DNA of 64,000 nucleotides, from NCBI RefSeq assembly GCF_043290135.1, contig NC_134702.1, positions 188,202,491-188,266,490 on the forward strand, given 5' to 3'. The translations under genes and the position numbers were made by a program. The DNA comes from Rhipicephalus microplus (lineage: Eukaryota > Arthropoda > Arachnida > Ixodida > Ixodidae). The notes beneath the pieces were generated by a model, which worked only from the letters and a program-made list of their open reading frames with translations, did not search any database and was not told the DNA's origin. The first letter of the stretch is position 1, and the number at the start of each line of letters is the position of its first letter. Below, one piece after another: positions 22,521-33,587 of the stretch.

Positions 22521-23255
22521 ATGCGTGATTGGCGTCTTTTAACCATGCAACATAAATTCACAGACATTGTCTCCTATGATAATTTTCCGAACCACGCGAA
22601 AATATTACCTCACGGAATTTCAAATGAAGTATTACAAGAGCATCTAAATAATCTGCCAGAAAACGTGGTTATTGCAAAAGATGCACCGCAGACTGAGGAA
22701 AAAGCTGGCATAGGAGCAATCTGCCCTCAACTTGACTGGTCTTTTTCTCTACGACTGCCGGATTTTATCCCAGTTTTTATAGCCGAATTTATGGCCGCAA
22801 TATTAGCTCCCCAAGAGTTGCCCAGTTTGAATACAGTAGTAGCAGTCATCACTGACTCATTATCTGTGTGTTCTTCTCTATCTGCATCTGGTAAAACGCC
22901 TATTCAAAAGCTTTTCAGAATACTAGTTCCCGCGCACCTACAATGTCTCCACTTAATTTGGGTACCAGGACACAAGGGTTTGCTTTTAAATGAAAGCGCT
23001 GATTCTTTAGCAAAGGCGGCGCTTTTGACGCCAATCATTCCGGTTTTCCCACTGTCAACATACATTACAATAGCACGACTGTGCACCTTAACTTTCAAAA
23101 AATGCTTATCAGACACCGTCTTGACAGCTTCTCCAGAATATAGGCACCTGTTATTTTCCTGGAACAGTGAGTTATCGCTATCGAGAATAATGGAAGTGGC
23201 CATAACCAAACTTCACTGCCGGGTTGCCTCCCTCAACTTTTACCTGCATAGATGA
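22521..23255 (+). pseudogene. LINE RNase H domain remnant
   Basis: A 244-codon open stretch with VVAVITDSLSVCSSL, HLIWVPGHKGLLLNESADS and LAKAALLTP, typical of the LINE-encoded RNase H (DS and H/ESAD motifs). The N-terminal TDAS-like motif is degraded. Confidence 0.8.
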
Positions 23256-23460
23256 TGTCAGACGTTGTCTCCTCTGCGCCTCTGCTGTAAGGAGTAAGAA
23301 CCAACAGTCATTACTTTTTATCCTGTCGCAGGTATACGTCCCTGAGAAGAAGATTCATAGCACCACCTTTTCGAAATTTGGGTCTGGAAACATTCGAATC
23401 AGTTGCTCTATGATTTGTCACCTCTAATCTGGGCTACAACCACAGGGATGTTTACTACGC

Positions 23461-24480
23461 CATAGAGAAATTTATCAGTCAGACTAAAAAATATCGAGCT
23501 AAATTTTTCATCCTTTTAAACATTTAAATATCGATATCCAGTATTAATTTGTTGTGTTACCTATCCCTAGCATATACGAGTAGTAATGTGAAGAAACACA
23601 CACAAACACACACAAAATTATGCCTAACACTCAGCCAATATCCTACATAGAGTAAGAGCCATGAGAAGAGGGGAAGAGGAAGAAGGTACTCAAGGGTTTT
23701 GTTTGCTACTGTCAGGTAAAACTTAGGTTTTCAAAAATATTCCCGTCAGGTTGTTACGGCAGTCTGGAATACATGCTCAAAAGTATAATACTTGTACTTG
23801 AATTGAATATTTCCCGTATTATTGCAATTCATTTCTATATTTTTGGTTTTACATATCGTAGCTTACCTAAAATAACATTTAACATTCCCTACGTTGCATT
23901 CTTGGCCAATCCCCCAAAGTGGGTACGTGACATGTATCTAGGAAAGCAAAGCAAAGTAAAGCAATGTAGCTGTCCCTTAGAACTGAGCCACCGTAGCCTT
24001 GTTGCTGTGTTTATGACTTTCCAACAAACTAATAAAAGCAAAAGAAAAATAATATAATAAAAATAAAATATAAACATAAATAGGAGTATAAATAAAAATA
24101 ATGTATCCTGGCTTTTTGAATATTCCCATTTCTACATTTCTTGTGAGGGGCGCTTGATGACATAATGGACTAGGGAGCCTACACGACCACTTTTGCGGCC
24201 ATGTAGGCTCCATAGATGCCACGTTTGTGACCATGGGAAGCATAAACGGCGTCACCTTTCTCACTGCCACGGCCACGCAGTGAGCCCGTTACCCCTAGCA
24301 AAGTGAATTGCATGGATGCCAGTCTAGTCGGTGCCTACAAATGCTACCCATGGAACAGTACAACTGAATGCGCATAGGAAAGCAGCGCGGACGTAGAACC
24401 AAATAAAAGGAGGTTTTGCAAGACCGATAATATAGTGTATATTTCAAAGATGTAAGAACATTGCAACGTACGCTAGCTGA
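23461..24480. other. Unassigned DNA downstream of the transporter gene
   Basis: AT-rich, no ORF of note. Contains a 10-bp perfect inverted repeat, GGAGCCTACA (24174-24183) and TGTAGGCTCC (24202-24211), with an 18-nt loop. Confidence 0.5.
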
Positions 24481-24486
24481 TTTATT
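24481..24486 (-). terminator. Poly(A) signal of the SLC22-like gene
   Basis: AATAAA on the minus strand, 83 nt after the stop codon (24569). The spacing suits a short 3' UTR. Confidence 0.65.
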
Positions 24487-24568
24487 CGAAGGCCTTATTT
24501 ATGCTCTTAGGGCAATCTGCAGGGCCCAGAATCACAAGTAAAGACGTGTCAAGTGGCGTCATTTTTAA

Positions 24569-26362
24569 TCACCAGTTAATACGCAGCCTCGACGCTCGCA
24601 CAGCGTACTGCTCAGGTATTTGCTTCGCCCTTGCCTTCTTCCTGGAGGCACGGCGTGCATCAGCAGGCGAAGCTTTGGTCTCAGCATCGGCAACAACCTG
24701 TACTGCGGATAAACACAGAGGCTGCCCGCTCTCCACAGGGCTGAGTTTGGGGGGTATTGACGCTGGAGTTATGGAGTCAACATATCTTACACAAAAGGAG
24801 CCCACCGAGGGTACATAGACTATGGCCACACTGGTTGCAGCCATCAATATCGTTTCTGCGGCCAGTGCACTGTCTTTGCGGCTCTCGAGGACACGACTGA
24901 ACGTCACCAGTGCGGTTACAGTGCCTATCACGAAAAAAGCTAGGCCGACGCAAGAACCGGTGCACCGTGACTCTACGGGAAACGCGGCAAAAGTAAGGTA
25001 GAATTCGAGAAAGGTGAGAAGTAGAGACGCCAGGCGCATCACTCCCACCAGCATCATGCGCAAAGCTGCGTCATTGTCGGTGTACAGGCAGAACAAGAGC
25101 GCCGACGAAGCACTGAACACAAGCGCAGATATCGCCGCCACGTTTCTGACTCGGCGGCCATTTTGCAAAAAAGGCCACACAGCCACGAGCACGGGTGCGA
25201 TGCCGACGTCGATCAGGGCACGAACGTAAGCGTTACTTGCAGTAGGGTTGCTTATAGTGAAGTGGACGGACGTGAAGCCCAGGATAGTCCAGATGAAGGC
25301 GGTGAGAGCGTACGTCAATCTGAGGTCCGCACTATTCACGTCGCTAGCGTGCATTGTCCCTATGGTCCCTTCTATTGGATGCTGTGCTCTGTGCATGTGT
25401 TTCTTGAAGTACCCTTGGCAGTCGCTTATGGGAGCCTTGTTGATGTTGGCCACTTTCACCGCAACGCGCCTGGCTTCATCTTCTCTTTGCACAGATAGGA
25501 GCCAAGATGGTGATTCGTCAAGTACCTGTAAAGCGGCCAGCAGAACCAGGGCAAATAGTGCTAGCAATAAGTGGCACACAGTCCAACTCACTTTCAAAGC
25601 AATCGCGAAGGTGGCAAGCACCTGCGGGATGACAAACGAAAGCGTCGTGCTCAAAGTGATGTAAGCTAGCCGGTGGTTCGGGGTGGCCATCTCGTATAGT
25701 AATATTTTGACCACAGATAGACTGGACGTCGCCGCAGCTGCAACTGAACGCACAACAATGAACGTCTGCAGGTCAGTGGCAACGCTGCTTGCCGCAAGTG
25801 TGATCAGCGAAGCCACGAGGGCCAGGAGTCCCACAGTTTTACGGCCAATACGGTCGGATATGGGACCGAGACACAGGAACGTGAACATCACGGCAGCCAT
25901 GTGCGCACCTTTGGCGACGTCGGCAAGGCGTCGCCGCTGGCACACGACGCTCCACTGGCTGACTGCGGTGTTGCCGTACTCGTCCGTGTCGAACTCCCAC
26001 TCGACGCAAGGCTCGACGCGTGCCCAGTTGCCACCGTCCGGTGGTACGCGTACCGTGCACTGGCTGTAACTTCCGTTGGCAAAACGTGGAATGGCCAGCT
26101 CCTTCCACGCAGCTACGCTCATGTTGGCGAAGCCGCTCGGTCGACGACACCAGTGGTCCATCTCGTACCAGGCCATCCAGAAGAGCAGGCTCTGGGTGTA
26201 GTAGACCGCACCGGTGAAGACGCTGATGACCAGAACTCGTCTCTGATAGGCTCCATCGCCGAACGGGATGTTCTCGTCACCGCCTTCACCTTCAGGAGTA
26301 GTGTCCGAGTTTTGTTGTCGAGTAGCGGTCGCTTCTGTTGGAGCTGGGTCGTGCGGCAACAT
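24569..26362 (-). CDS. SLC22-type organic cation/anion transporter, single exon
   Basis: Predicted plasma-membrane transporter of 597 aa (usual SLC22 length 530-600), major facilitator superfamily. The start is ATG at 26362, with an upstream TATA-like box. N-terminal cytosolic stretch (1-40), TM1 at about 42-65, then a large extracellular loop (66-145) with NMS and NGS glycosylation sequons and several cysteines. The MFS loop signature GPISDRIGRKTVG is at 166-178 and the SLC22-type ESPSWLL at 283-289. A second six-helix bundle spans about 350-525, followed by a basic cytosolic tail. The PET-VRxxG-like motif near 460-470 is degenerate (FPVESRCTG). No intron interrupts it, so it may derive from an intronless ancestor or a retrocopy. 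No frame damage is seen. Substrate cannot be deduced. Confidence 0.9.
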   Translation of the reverse strand: MLPHDPAPTEATATRQQNSDTTPEGEGGDENIPFGDGAYQRRVLVISVFTGAVYYTQSLLFWMAWYEMDHWCRRPSGFANMSVAAWKELAIPRFANGSYSQCTVRVPPDGGNWARVEPCVEWEFDTDEYGNTAVSQWSVVCQRRRLADVAKGAHMAAVMFTFLCLGPISDRIGRKTVGLLALVASLITLAASSVATDLQTFIVVRSVAAAATSSLSVVKILLYEMATPNHRLAYITLSTTLSFVIPQVLATFAIALKVSWTVCHLLLALFALVLLAALQVLDESPSWLLSVQREDEARRVAVKVANINKAPISDCQGYFKKHMHRAQHPIEGTIGTMHASDVNSADLRLTYALTAFIWTILGFTSVHFTISNPTASNAYVRALIDVGIAPVLVAVWPFLQNGRRVRNVAAISALVFSASSALLFCLYTDNDAALRMMLVGVMRLASLLLTFLEFYLTFAAFPVESRCTGSCVGLAFFVIGTVTALVTFSRVLESRKDSALAAETILMAATSVAIVYVPSVGSFCVRYVDSITPASIPPKLSPVESGQPLCLSAVQVVADAETKASPADARRASRKKARAKQIPEQYAVRASRLRINW

Positions 26363-26470
26363 GGTTCCTTTCTTCTTGCCCTTCGTCTTCCTCTTCGCTT
26401 CTTGGTTTTTTCACGGTCTTTATTCGGCCACCTAGAATTCGACACCGTTGAGCACGTGCGAGCGCTTGTA

Positions 26471-26479
26471 TTTTTTATA
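26471..26479 (-). promoter_or_regulatory. TATA-like box of the SLC22-like gene
   Basis: TATAAAAAA on the minus strand, about 110 nt upstream of the ATG. This would place transcription start around 26440 and give a leader of roughly 80 nt. Predicted by sequence only. Confidence 0.5.
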
Positions 26480-26784
26480 AAAACCGGGAGTTCGTAGTTT
26501 ATGGCCTGGGAAAAGCTTGATGGTGTCGCAGAACATGTAAAAAACCACTACTCGATAGTTTTCCTGGAGAAACTTTAGCCTCAAATCAATCTAGAAATCA
26601 AGCAGAGGGGATATGTAGGATCGGCCGAGCTTATAGAAAACTTGTGCTCTGAGCTCACTTTGCCGCGGTAAAAAAAGTCAAGTCAAGTCAAAATCCTTGA
26701 CGATGTGGCATATAACCACGCTGGGGGATGGGCCGAGAACCGGATAGAAAAAGCATGGCTATGCCGAGTGCGCGAGAAGAGCGT

Positions 26785-26975
26785 TGCGGAAAACGGTCAG
26801 AGGAACGTGCATGGCAGGCAGACAATCTCCCCGTTGCTATATACAACGTGTTTAGATGATGCTTTTGGGGCTCTGGATTGGAAAAAACTATGAATACGAG
26901 TTAACGGAGGGCACCTTAATAAGGATTCGCCGATTACGTTGCATTGATGAGTAACTCAGGGGACGAAGTACAGGC
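26785..26975 (+). mobile_element. RTE-like LINE reverse transcriptase fragment
   Basis: Reads RQTISPLLYTTCLDD and AFGALDWKKL, then a stop, IRVNGGHLN and a degraded FADD region. It parallels RQGDTISPMLFTACL ... LEWEQLGIRVNGEYLSN of the copy at 8041-8160. Confidence 0.7.
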
Positions 26976-27239
26976 CAGAAAGTGTGGTGTCGGGATTACG
27001 GTTACAGGTCCAGTTTTGGAACTAGTTCACTGGCCCCTAGAGGGCACTGTGCAAGGGTATATATTACTAATGGTTGTGTACATAAAGAGAGTTTCTTCCC
27101 GGGTCTCGGCCATAATCCTCCTCCTGCCTGGCCCACGCTTCGGGTGCCGGGCCTCGTGTTCGCCGTGCGTCGCGCGTCCGACGCACGACTCAACAGGTGA
27201 CACGGATGGGATCCTGTTGAACCGCTCAACCTGCCCATT

Positions 27240-28370
27240 GGCTTTAGCGAAATAGTTGGAAGAACAGATATGTCAAATGCGCCGTTCGGCAAGAAAATAT
27301 TCAAACTGCGAGGATTCGAACCGAAGACTGTTGTTCGTTACTAAGCATGTCGCAAAATCTTCACGACAGAAAATAGAAGTTAGAAAGGTCTTGACTGCAT
27401 CAGATGTAACGTCTCAACAGAAAACGATCGCCAGCCACTTGAAGTAATAGTTAACTACTGTGATTGCGCAGCGGCAGTCTGGTGGAACATTAAAAAGAGG
27501 ACCAATAATGCCCATGTCTGATTTCTCTTGAATGTTTTCTCTGGAAGAGAAGCTGGCTGTAGTACTGGTGATAAAAACAGGTTTCGCTGACTTGTCAGTA
27601 GCCTGGAAAATGTAAGTTTTGAACAGCACTTTCGACGTGTTTATGAAGACATGGCCAACAATATCTGGCACACAAATGTTGCTTCGTTCTAACGATCCCT
27701 GGACGAGTTCCATGTGCTAATTGTATTAACCTAGTCCTGAGTGCTTCTGGAACGGTAACACGTTCCCCTCAGAAAATGAAGCCATCCGCACAAGGCAGTT
27801 CGTCTTTAACTTAAAAGTACGGTATAGAAGGATCGAATCAAGATGCGTCTTGGACGGCCATCCCTCAGCAATTAATTGAATGAGCTGCTGACAAATACTA
27901 TCATTCGCTGTAGCGTCCTCTTTCTTCCTTATGGATGCATACAGCAAAAATATTATCTCCTCTTCCGGTGCCAGAAATGGCGGAAGTGGGATTGGCAGTT
28001 GAGATTACGCGTCCGTGACGACATTATCAGCGCCATTGCAGTATTGTAATGAAAAGGTATAATAGGCGGTCACACCAACGAGAAATCCGCAAGGGGCGTC
28101 GCCCCAGAGTGCCAGCTGACAGCAAAGTAGTGAAAGCCTCAATATAAATTTCCGACCCCAGAAGTATGTCATTTGTCAACCTGCGAACAGACAAGCTAAA
28201 GACTCACGCTAACCAGCTCAGTACCCGTGTTCCGCCAGAGACGAACGTTCGAGAAGCGAAAGCACCAGTGAGGAACTGGTCTCGCTTCGTCTGCAGAAGT
28301 TCTGCGCCGATTCCGACATTTGAAACATCGGTGGTAATCACCACAGGAAAGTTACTCTAAAATATATTTA
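27240..28370 (-). mobile_element. Gypsy-type pol fragment (RNase H to integrase core), decayed
   Basis: On the minus strand, from 28370 downwards: RNase H (ITTDVSNVGIGAELLQ, then AFASRTF), LLSAGTLGRRPLRISRW, a degraded H2C2 region (27950-27720), and the integrase core (IIGPLFNVPPDCRCAITVV near 27500, then LVTNNSLRFESSQFEYFL near 27320). This differs from elements 1-3 and resembles the K02A2.6-type Gypsy lineage. At least four stops or frameshifts are present. No LTR recognised. Confidence 0.75.
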
Positions 28371-28410
28371 TGACCGGACGGTCACCTAGTAATTCCTTAC
28401 CCTGGGTGAA

Positions 28411-28577
28411 ACTGAGCACTTGGGTACTCACCACTTTTCAGCTCAGGTGACCACTGGGTTGTCGCCGGCTATGCTGCTCCATCAGCGTCCACCTCGTATA
28501 GTCATTCACATCATTGATCTGCCGTTACCTTCCAATTTTCGGCCATTTTCTGACAATACTGTAAGTACGCTTGTCTT
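28411..28577 (+). mobile_element. Gypsy integrase C-terminal fragment, part 1
   Basis: HHFSAQVTTGLSPAMLLHQR is the substrate-side end of a Gypsy integrase (the usual pattern is TPHSTTGxSPAxLLxxR). It lies head-to-head with the minus-strand fragment ending at 28370 and is interrupted at 28578 by the TIR element. Confidence 0.7.
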
Positions 28578-28579
28578 TA

Positions 28580-29487
28580 AAGGGCCACTCACCAGGCCCC
28601 ATACCAAATTTTAGTTAGACAGTGGAGGTTGTTGGGTGTCCGATGAGGAACATTTTGCCACATAAATTTTTTAATCGGTTCACCACGAGCGGAGAAAACG
28701 GGTTTTTGGAAACGGTGCGAAACGAAAATGAGAGGAGGCAAGCTCGAAACCCTTTCCGCGCTTCCGCATAGCCTTCGCAAGCCAAATTTCTTCCCCGCCC
28801 TCTCGGGCATCTGACCAAGAGATCACGTGCGCATGACGTGTCCAAATAGGTCCCACCCCCGAGCACGCGAGCGGCGTTGCTTTATTGACCAGCGTTATTT
28901 TGTGGTCTTCTGCCTGTTCCTGCGGAATGGTTTGTAAATGCTGGCGTAAACGCGGTAGAATAGATGAGCACAATGAGTGCGCAAACGTGTTGGAGCGTTC
29001 CGTGGGGGTCGTCTGCTCGATGCGCTGACCGTGGGTGCACGAACGCACGCGAAACGCCAACACATTAACCCTGCATCTCGTTGCAATTTATGGGAGAAAA
29101 ATGAAAAAAAAGACGCTCACATGCCCTTATTGCGTCTCAATATTTATCTAGAGCTTTATTAATCTCTTCAAGCAACAAATTACCTGAACTACGCACTCAT
29201 TGTTAAATAATTTTCGCCATGTCACGTGCCACTGTTTGCAACATCAGAGCAGAGTCGTTTACGTAGAGGACCAACGTCACTGCATTGCCGTGTACGTAGG
29301 GCCATTCGTATGCGCACATCATTCTCTCGGTGCGCGCTGGCAGGAGGGAGGGAGAGCAGCGTTCATCTTGAAATTGACCCATTTCCGTGGCGCGTAGCGT
29401 TGCAAGTTTTGGCAGACGTCATCATGAACGCCTTGTCTACGAATGCGCTTGTCAGCTCAAAATTTGTAAAGCTTATGAGTGGCCCTT
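28580..29487. mobile_element. 908-bp non-autonomous TIR DNA transposon
   Basis: Terminal inverted repeats AAGGGCCACTCA (28580-28591) and TGAGTGGCCCTT (29476-29487), flanked on both sides by TA (28578-28579 and 29488-29489). It interrupts a Gypsy integrase frame that resumes after it. No transposase ORF is seen; the short frames inside have no DDE motif. TA duplication suggests Tc1/mariner-type mobilisation, but a TTA-type duplication cannot be excluded. Confidence 0.7.
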
Positions 29488-29489
29488 TA

Positions 29490-29770
29490 TTAGGCAGAAT
29501 TATTTGAAGAATTACATTGATAAGAAATGAGGCGCAAAAGCTCCAGTTATTCAGGTTGGCCATAAAGTGAAAGTTGGTGTTCTGGGAAAGGAACGTAAAT
29601 ATAAAAGTACGTTTACCGTTAGGTCTTCGCTGGGTTCCTATGTATTCAAGCTAAGGGTGGGTCAGTGTGGAATGCTTCTAAACTGGTCGTTGTCCGTTCA
29701 GAACGGCAAGCCTCTTCACCATCGTTGTCGCCTCTGTCACCATACTCTGCCTCGCTTCCATGATTAGTTT
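29490..29770 (+). mobile_element. Gypsy integrase C-terminal fragment, part 2
   Basis: Frame 3 reads QNYLKNYIDKK, a stop, then VGHKVKVGVLGKERKYKSTF and LGSYVFKL, the SH3-like C-terminal tail of a Gypsy integrase. It continues 28411-28577 across the TIR element. Confidence 0.65.
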
Positions 29771-31585
29771 CTATTCCTTTTACGGCAGTATCGCCGTCTT
29801 TCTCCTGGGGATATGGTATTCAGGCACCGGTTCAGTGTCAGCTGTGGTGTCCAGCCCCATTGATACTCTTTAATTTGGTATTTCTCAAGTTGAGCCTCAG
29901 AGCTTCTTAGCGGCACCGATTTCAAGTCTGGCTGCGGATTCACCGCCTTGTCACCAGTTGTATCGTGCGTAGGACGCGAACGCACGGATAACAAAGGGCC
30001 CAGCGCCTGAAGCGCCGGCCGAGATGAAGGAGGAGAAGTGGCATGGCTGAAGGTGCACATAGGACTTAAATACCTTGTTCAGTACACTGGATACTACCCA
30101 ACCGATGCGTTATTTCCTAGATTACCTGCTGGTGACACACCGAGAACATACCAGCATTGCTCCGCGTCTACCCGGCCGAAGTGTGAGTCATCCCACAGAA
30201 CACTCGATGACCGGAGGTTATCCTGAAAATGCCCTACCCAGTACAAAAGGACGACCTGAGGTCATCCTGAAATGAACCTCGGCTGGTACTAATCCCGTCC
30301 ATTTGTCCAGTCCAGATTCTTTTCTTGTTGTCCTGAGGTTGACATTCAGGGATTATTAAGTGTGCGTTCAAGTCGACCTCAGGACAGCATTCAAAGCTCC
30401 TTTTAGAATGTATTCAAGGCTTTTAAGACGCGAGCTATGCCCATTGTAAATGCGGTTTAGCAATGTGATTTTCTCCATGAATGAATTTTAAAAATTCAGT
30501 ATCAGAAGAAAAGCATGCACTTGCTGCTTCAATGTGCATACCTTGAACATCGTTATTGAAATCTCAATGAATTCCATACCAGACGAAAATATAGAAACAC
30601 GGAGTGACTCACAAAATTTTCTTTATTATAGTGAGTTTCAAACAAGAATTTTATGAAGCTTGACAAAATGAGGTTGTGATTGTGTCCTTTCATTGGAGGT
30701 CTCTGGAGATATCTGCTCCGTAGATCTTCATGTTTGCCGCTGCGTTGTAACGAACAACCGGCCTTGCTACTCCACCATCGCCATGTGCGTTTCCAGGATT
30801 GCAACTTGTTGCTTAAATTCTGTAACACATGAAAATAAATGTGCAAGAACTGATTTACAAAAAAACTTTCCTTGCTCATCAACAATCGCACATGCCACCA
30901 TCATTACAAAAGCTACATCCATTGCAAGTGACTGGAAAGTCCAAATGCTTTTTCAAAGCTGATTTTATGCATTTACAAACGTTGGTCTGCCAAACGTGCA
31001 CGCACACATACAACACACATAATCAGAATGTTGTGCTCTCTAAATCCTGTTATCGTCACAGTGACTACGCTGAAAATATTCATGTTCGGAACTGCCGATG
31101 ATAGTGTCACACACGACGTGTCACAAACCAGTTCAGAAAAACTTCGGTGATCTTCCAACTACGGAGAAACACCGGAAATTAACCCTTGCATACTCGCATA
31201 AATATCATGCCACACAATGCGCACCACGACATTGTAACGTGACATCATTTGCTTTCCCAGTGCTGGCTTACTTTACTGACAGCACTGTTTGCTATGCGTA
31301 AGCAGGATGATGATGAGCATGATGCCTCCACTATGGCTCTTGCCCTCTCAGGGGGATTGGTCAAGAATTGAGGATATAAAATTTAAAGCCTTTCGAATGA
31401 AACCTAATCCTAAGAGGAGGGGGATAAAGCACACGTAAATACAGAAAGAGTGCATTCTTTTTTTGCCATTGCGACCAGACAGAATAATATATATCTCTAA
31501 TTGAAAATGCAGTAATTTCGAACACGTTTAAAATTGATGTTTAGAGTTTGCTTAATAATATTATAATAACAAATATGCAAATTGG
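29771..31585. other. Unassigned DNA with short palindromic motifs
   Basis: 30190-30390 holds several forms of a short unit around ACCTGAGGTCATCCTGA, including GTCCTGAGGTTGAC and GTCGACCTCAGGAC as an inverted pair. 30191-30226 resembles the reverse complement of 33101-33136, so it belongs to a dispersed repeat. No gene recognised in the rest. Confidence 0.45.
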
Positions 31586-31589
31586 AATT

Positions 31590-32400
31590 TAGAGGCGCAT
31601 TCGTTTTGTTTCACGTAGATAGCTGCAAACGGCATTAAAGGCAATGCTGTGGCTGTAGCCTAGAATCGAAGCACCAAAGGAGAGTATATTTTCAATGGTG
31701 AAGGGCAGCCCAAGGTTAGCAAATGGGATGGCGAGGAGACGTTTTCTGAATAGACTGTAACGGAGACATGACAAAAAATAATGATCTATTAGTTCCAGAT
31801 TTGTACAAAAGCTGCATAGAGGAGATGTTCCCAGACCAGCCCTTTGTGAATATAGATTCAAAGGGGGCCACACGGCATAGCAGTCTTGTTAGCATGACTT
31901 CCAGTTGTCTAGTATGACTCCAGCCGGATTTCCATCGATATTTCAAATGTCTAAATTCAGTGCATGGTGTTACTGATTCTATGGCATCAGCCCTGAGTGC
32001 AAATTTTTGATATCTTATAGCCGTTAAACTAGGCAGCACCGGAAGCACAGAAAATATTGGGCCATTTATTTCCATTCGAGCTAATGAGTCTGCCATTTCA
32101 TTTAACATTAACCCGCAATGTCCAGGCACCCATAATATTTTAAAGAGCTTAAGCTGTGGAGTAATTAGCGTAGGGAATGTCCTTAAGGCATCTGATTGAG
32201 ATGCTGTCAGTGACGTACATACGGGCAGGGAGTTTGTAATTATTATTGTAGTGTGGGCGTCCAAAGTTAGTTTTTGCAGTGCTAGAACAATTGCCAAAAG
32301 TTCAGTTTCAAAAATAGGTGTAAAGTCTGGTAGTCTTACTGAGAACGACCAGTCCAGTGAAGCAGAGTAATTAACTACTCCTGCCTTCTGTTTCTTGATC
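31590..32400 (-). mobile_element. I-like LINE fragment: RNase H and C-terminus
   Basis: Minus-strand frames give ILWVPGHCGLMLNEMADSLA (RNase H, near 32110) and the terminal Cys/His segment SPLCSFCTNLELIDHYFLSC (near 31800). It is the same architecture as 22521-23440 but a different, diverged copy. 5'-truncated near 32400 and frame-shifted near 31870. Confidence 0.8.
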
Positions 32401-33200
32401 GTATGAACCTGTATTCAACGCTTTCTTCCATTTCGAACACGAAAAAGAGACAGAGTTAAAGAGACCTACCTGCCGCCATGGCTAACCATGCCTAAGCACG
32501 CTGTTTTCTCTCAAGACGTCCGATAAAGTGATTGGTTTCAATTGCTTTGACTTGAAGCTGTTTAGAGTGTCAATGTTGCCAGGCAGAAAGCGAAAAAGGG
32601 TGCGCTGGCCATAGAGTATGGCCCTGACAATGAGATTTCTGTGATTGCGACCGACGGATACCCTGTCGACTCTGTCGTTACCTGTTCGTTGCCGACCACA
32701 GGGGTAATCGTTCGTGCTCATGTATGCGCGGAATACAAAACTTGGAAACCAAGACACACACACCCGAGAAAAGCATTTTTTTGTATAATTGTCAGGTAGA
32801 AAAAAAGACGAACACGAAGAAACAATCGTACGATAAAGAGTTACGCTATGGGGGGTAGGGTGTTGTCAGATACACTTAATGTTCGCGCGCTCGTGGCGAG
32901 AAGCCACACGAAGTTCATGAACAGCTTTTTTCTTAATTATACAGTACGCACTCAAAACGTCCTACAGTGGACGTTTTTTGGACGAGCCTCGAAAAACACT
33001 GGAAAGTGTGCTTTCTGTCTCATCCTGTGAAGGCCTTCCCGAGGGCGCACTGAAAACGTCGCATAACGTATGAGGACGGAAGGAGGACGCCCGTATAATT
33101 TGAGGATGACCTCTAGTTGTCGAGTGTTTTCTGGGAATCTACGTTCTACTTTTGTCTGCACGGCTCACATTCAAGACGCTAACAAGGGACATTGAGGCGG
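32401..33200. other. Unassigned DNA
   Basis: Short ORFs only. 32960-33136 is the reverse-orientation relative of the repeat at 30191. Confidence 0.4.
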
Positions 33201-33279
33201 ATTGGCGGGACTGCCGACCTTTACACGTGGGGCGACTCTCCATTCATTGCCTCCGAATCCAGTCTGTTTTGGCAGCAGC

Positions 33280-33458
33280 ATGTTTTCCACAATTCCATCA
33301 TCTCTGTTCCTGGTATGCCCTGGCGTGCCTCCCAATCCATGGAAGACGTGGCACCGCGTCTTGCAGGAGTACCTTGATGCGGTGGCCCGGACGCTACCAC
33401 AGACGCGAAAACGGCGTTGCTGCTCAACGCGCTTGGAGTGGAGAAATTGCATGCATAC
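33280..33458 (+). mobile_element. Gypsy-type gag fragment, 5' side (host of element 2)
   Basis: Reads PPNPWKTWHRVLQEYLDAVA, then after a frame change DAKTALLLNALGVEKLHAY, a capsid pattern of K02A2.6-type Gypsy gag. Cut at 33458 by the LTR of element 2. The frame resumes at 39110 with YKAADEQTLLDGVQD. Confidence 0.7.
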
Positions 33459-33582
33459 TGTAACGCGGACTGAAAGAGCGAGGAAGAAGAAGAGATCGGA
33501 CGCTCTGGAGTGAGGGTGATTTGGCAGTGACGGTAGAGCACTAACATTTTTCAGTGTAAATAAACCCATTACATCCGTAACA
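33459..33582 (+). repeat. 5' LTR of Gypsy element 2
   Basis: 124 bp with AATAAA near its end. The 3' LTR differs by a 3-bp deletion and about nine substitutions, so the insertion is older than element 1. Confidence 0.92.
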
Positions 33583-33587
33583 GCTTT

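Larger units (their letters stand above)
18681..23460 (+). mobile_element. I/R1-like LINE with RNase H, heavily decayed
   Basis: Ordered remnants of a two-ORF LINE: an ORF1 with zinc knuckles, an APE endonuclease piece, a reverse transcriptase and an RNase H domain, with a terminal Cys/His-rich segment (RRCLLCASAV) near 23265. The order and the RNase H domain point to the I group. Many stops and frame changes separate the parts. Confidence 0.8.

Noticed and set aside
27290..27365. A perfect Pol III B box (GGTTCGAATCC) on the minus strand, suggesting a tRNA gene.
   Set aside because: No A box or cloverleaf upstream, and the same bases encode the integrase segment LRFESSQF of a Gypsy fragment.
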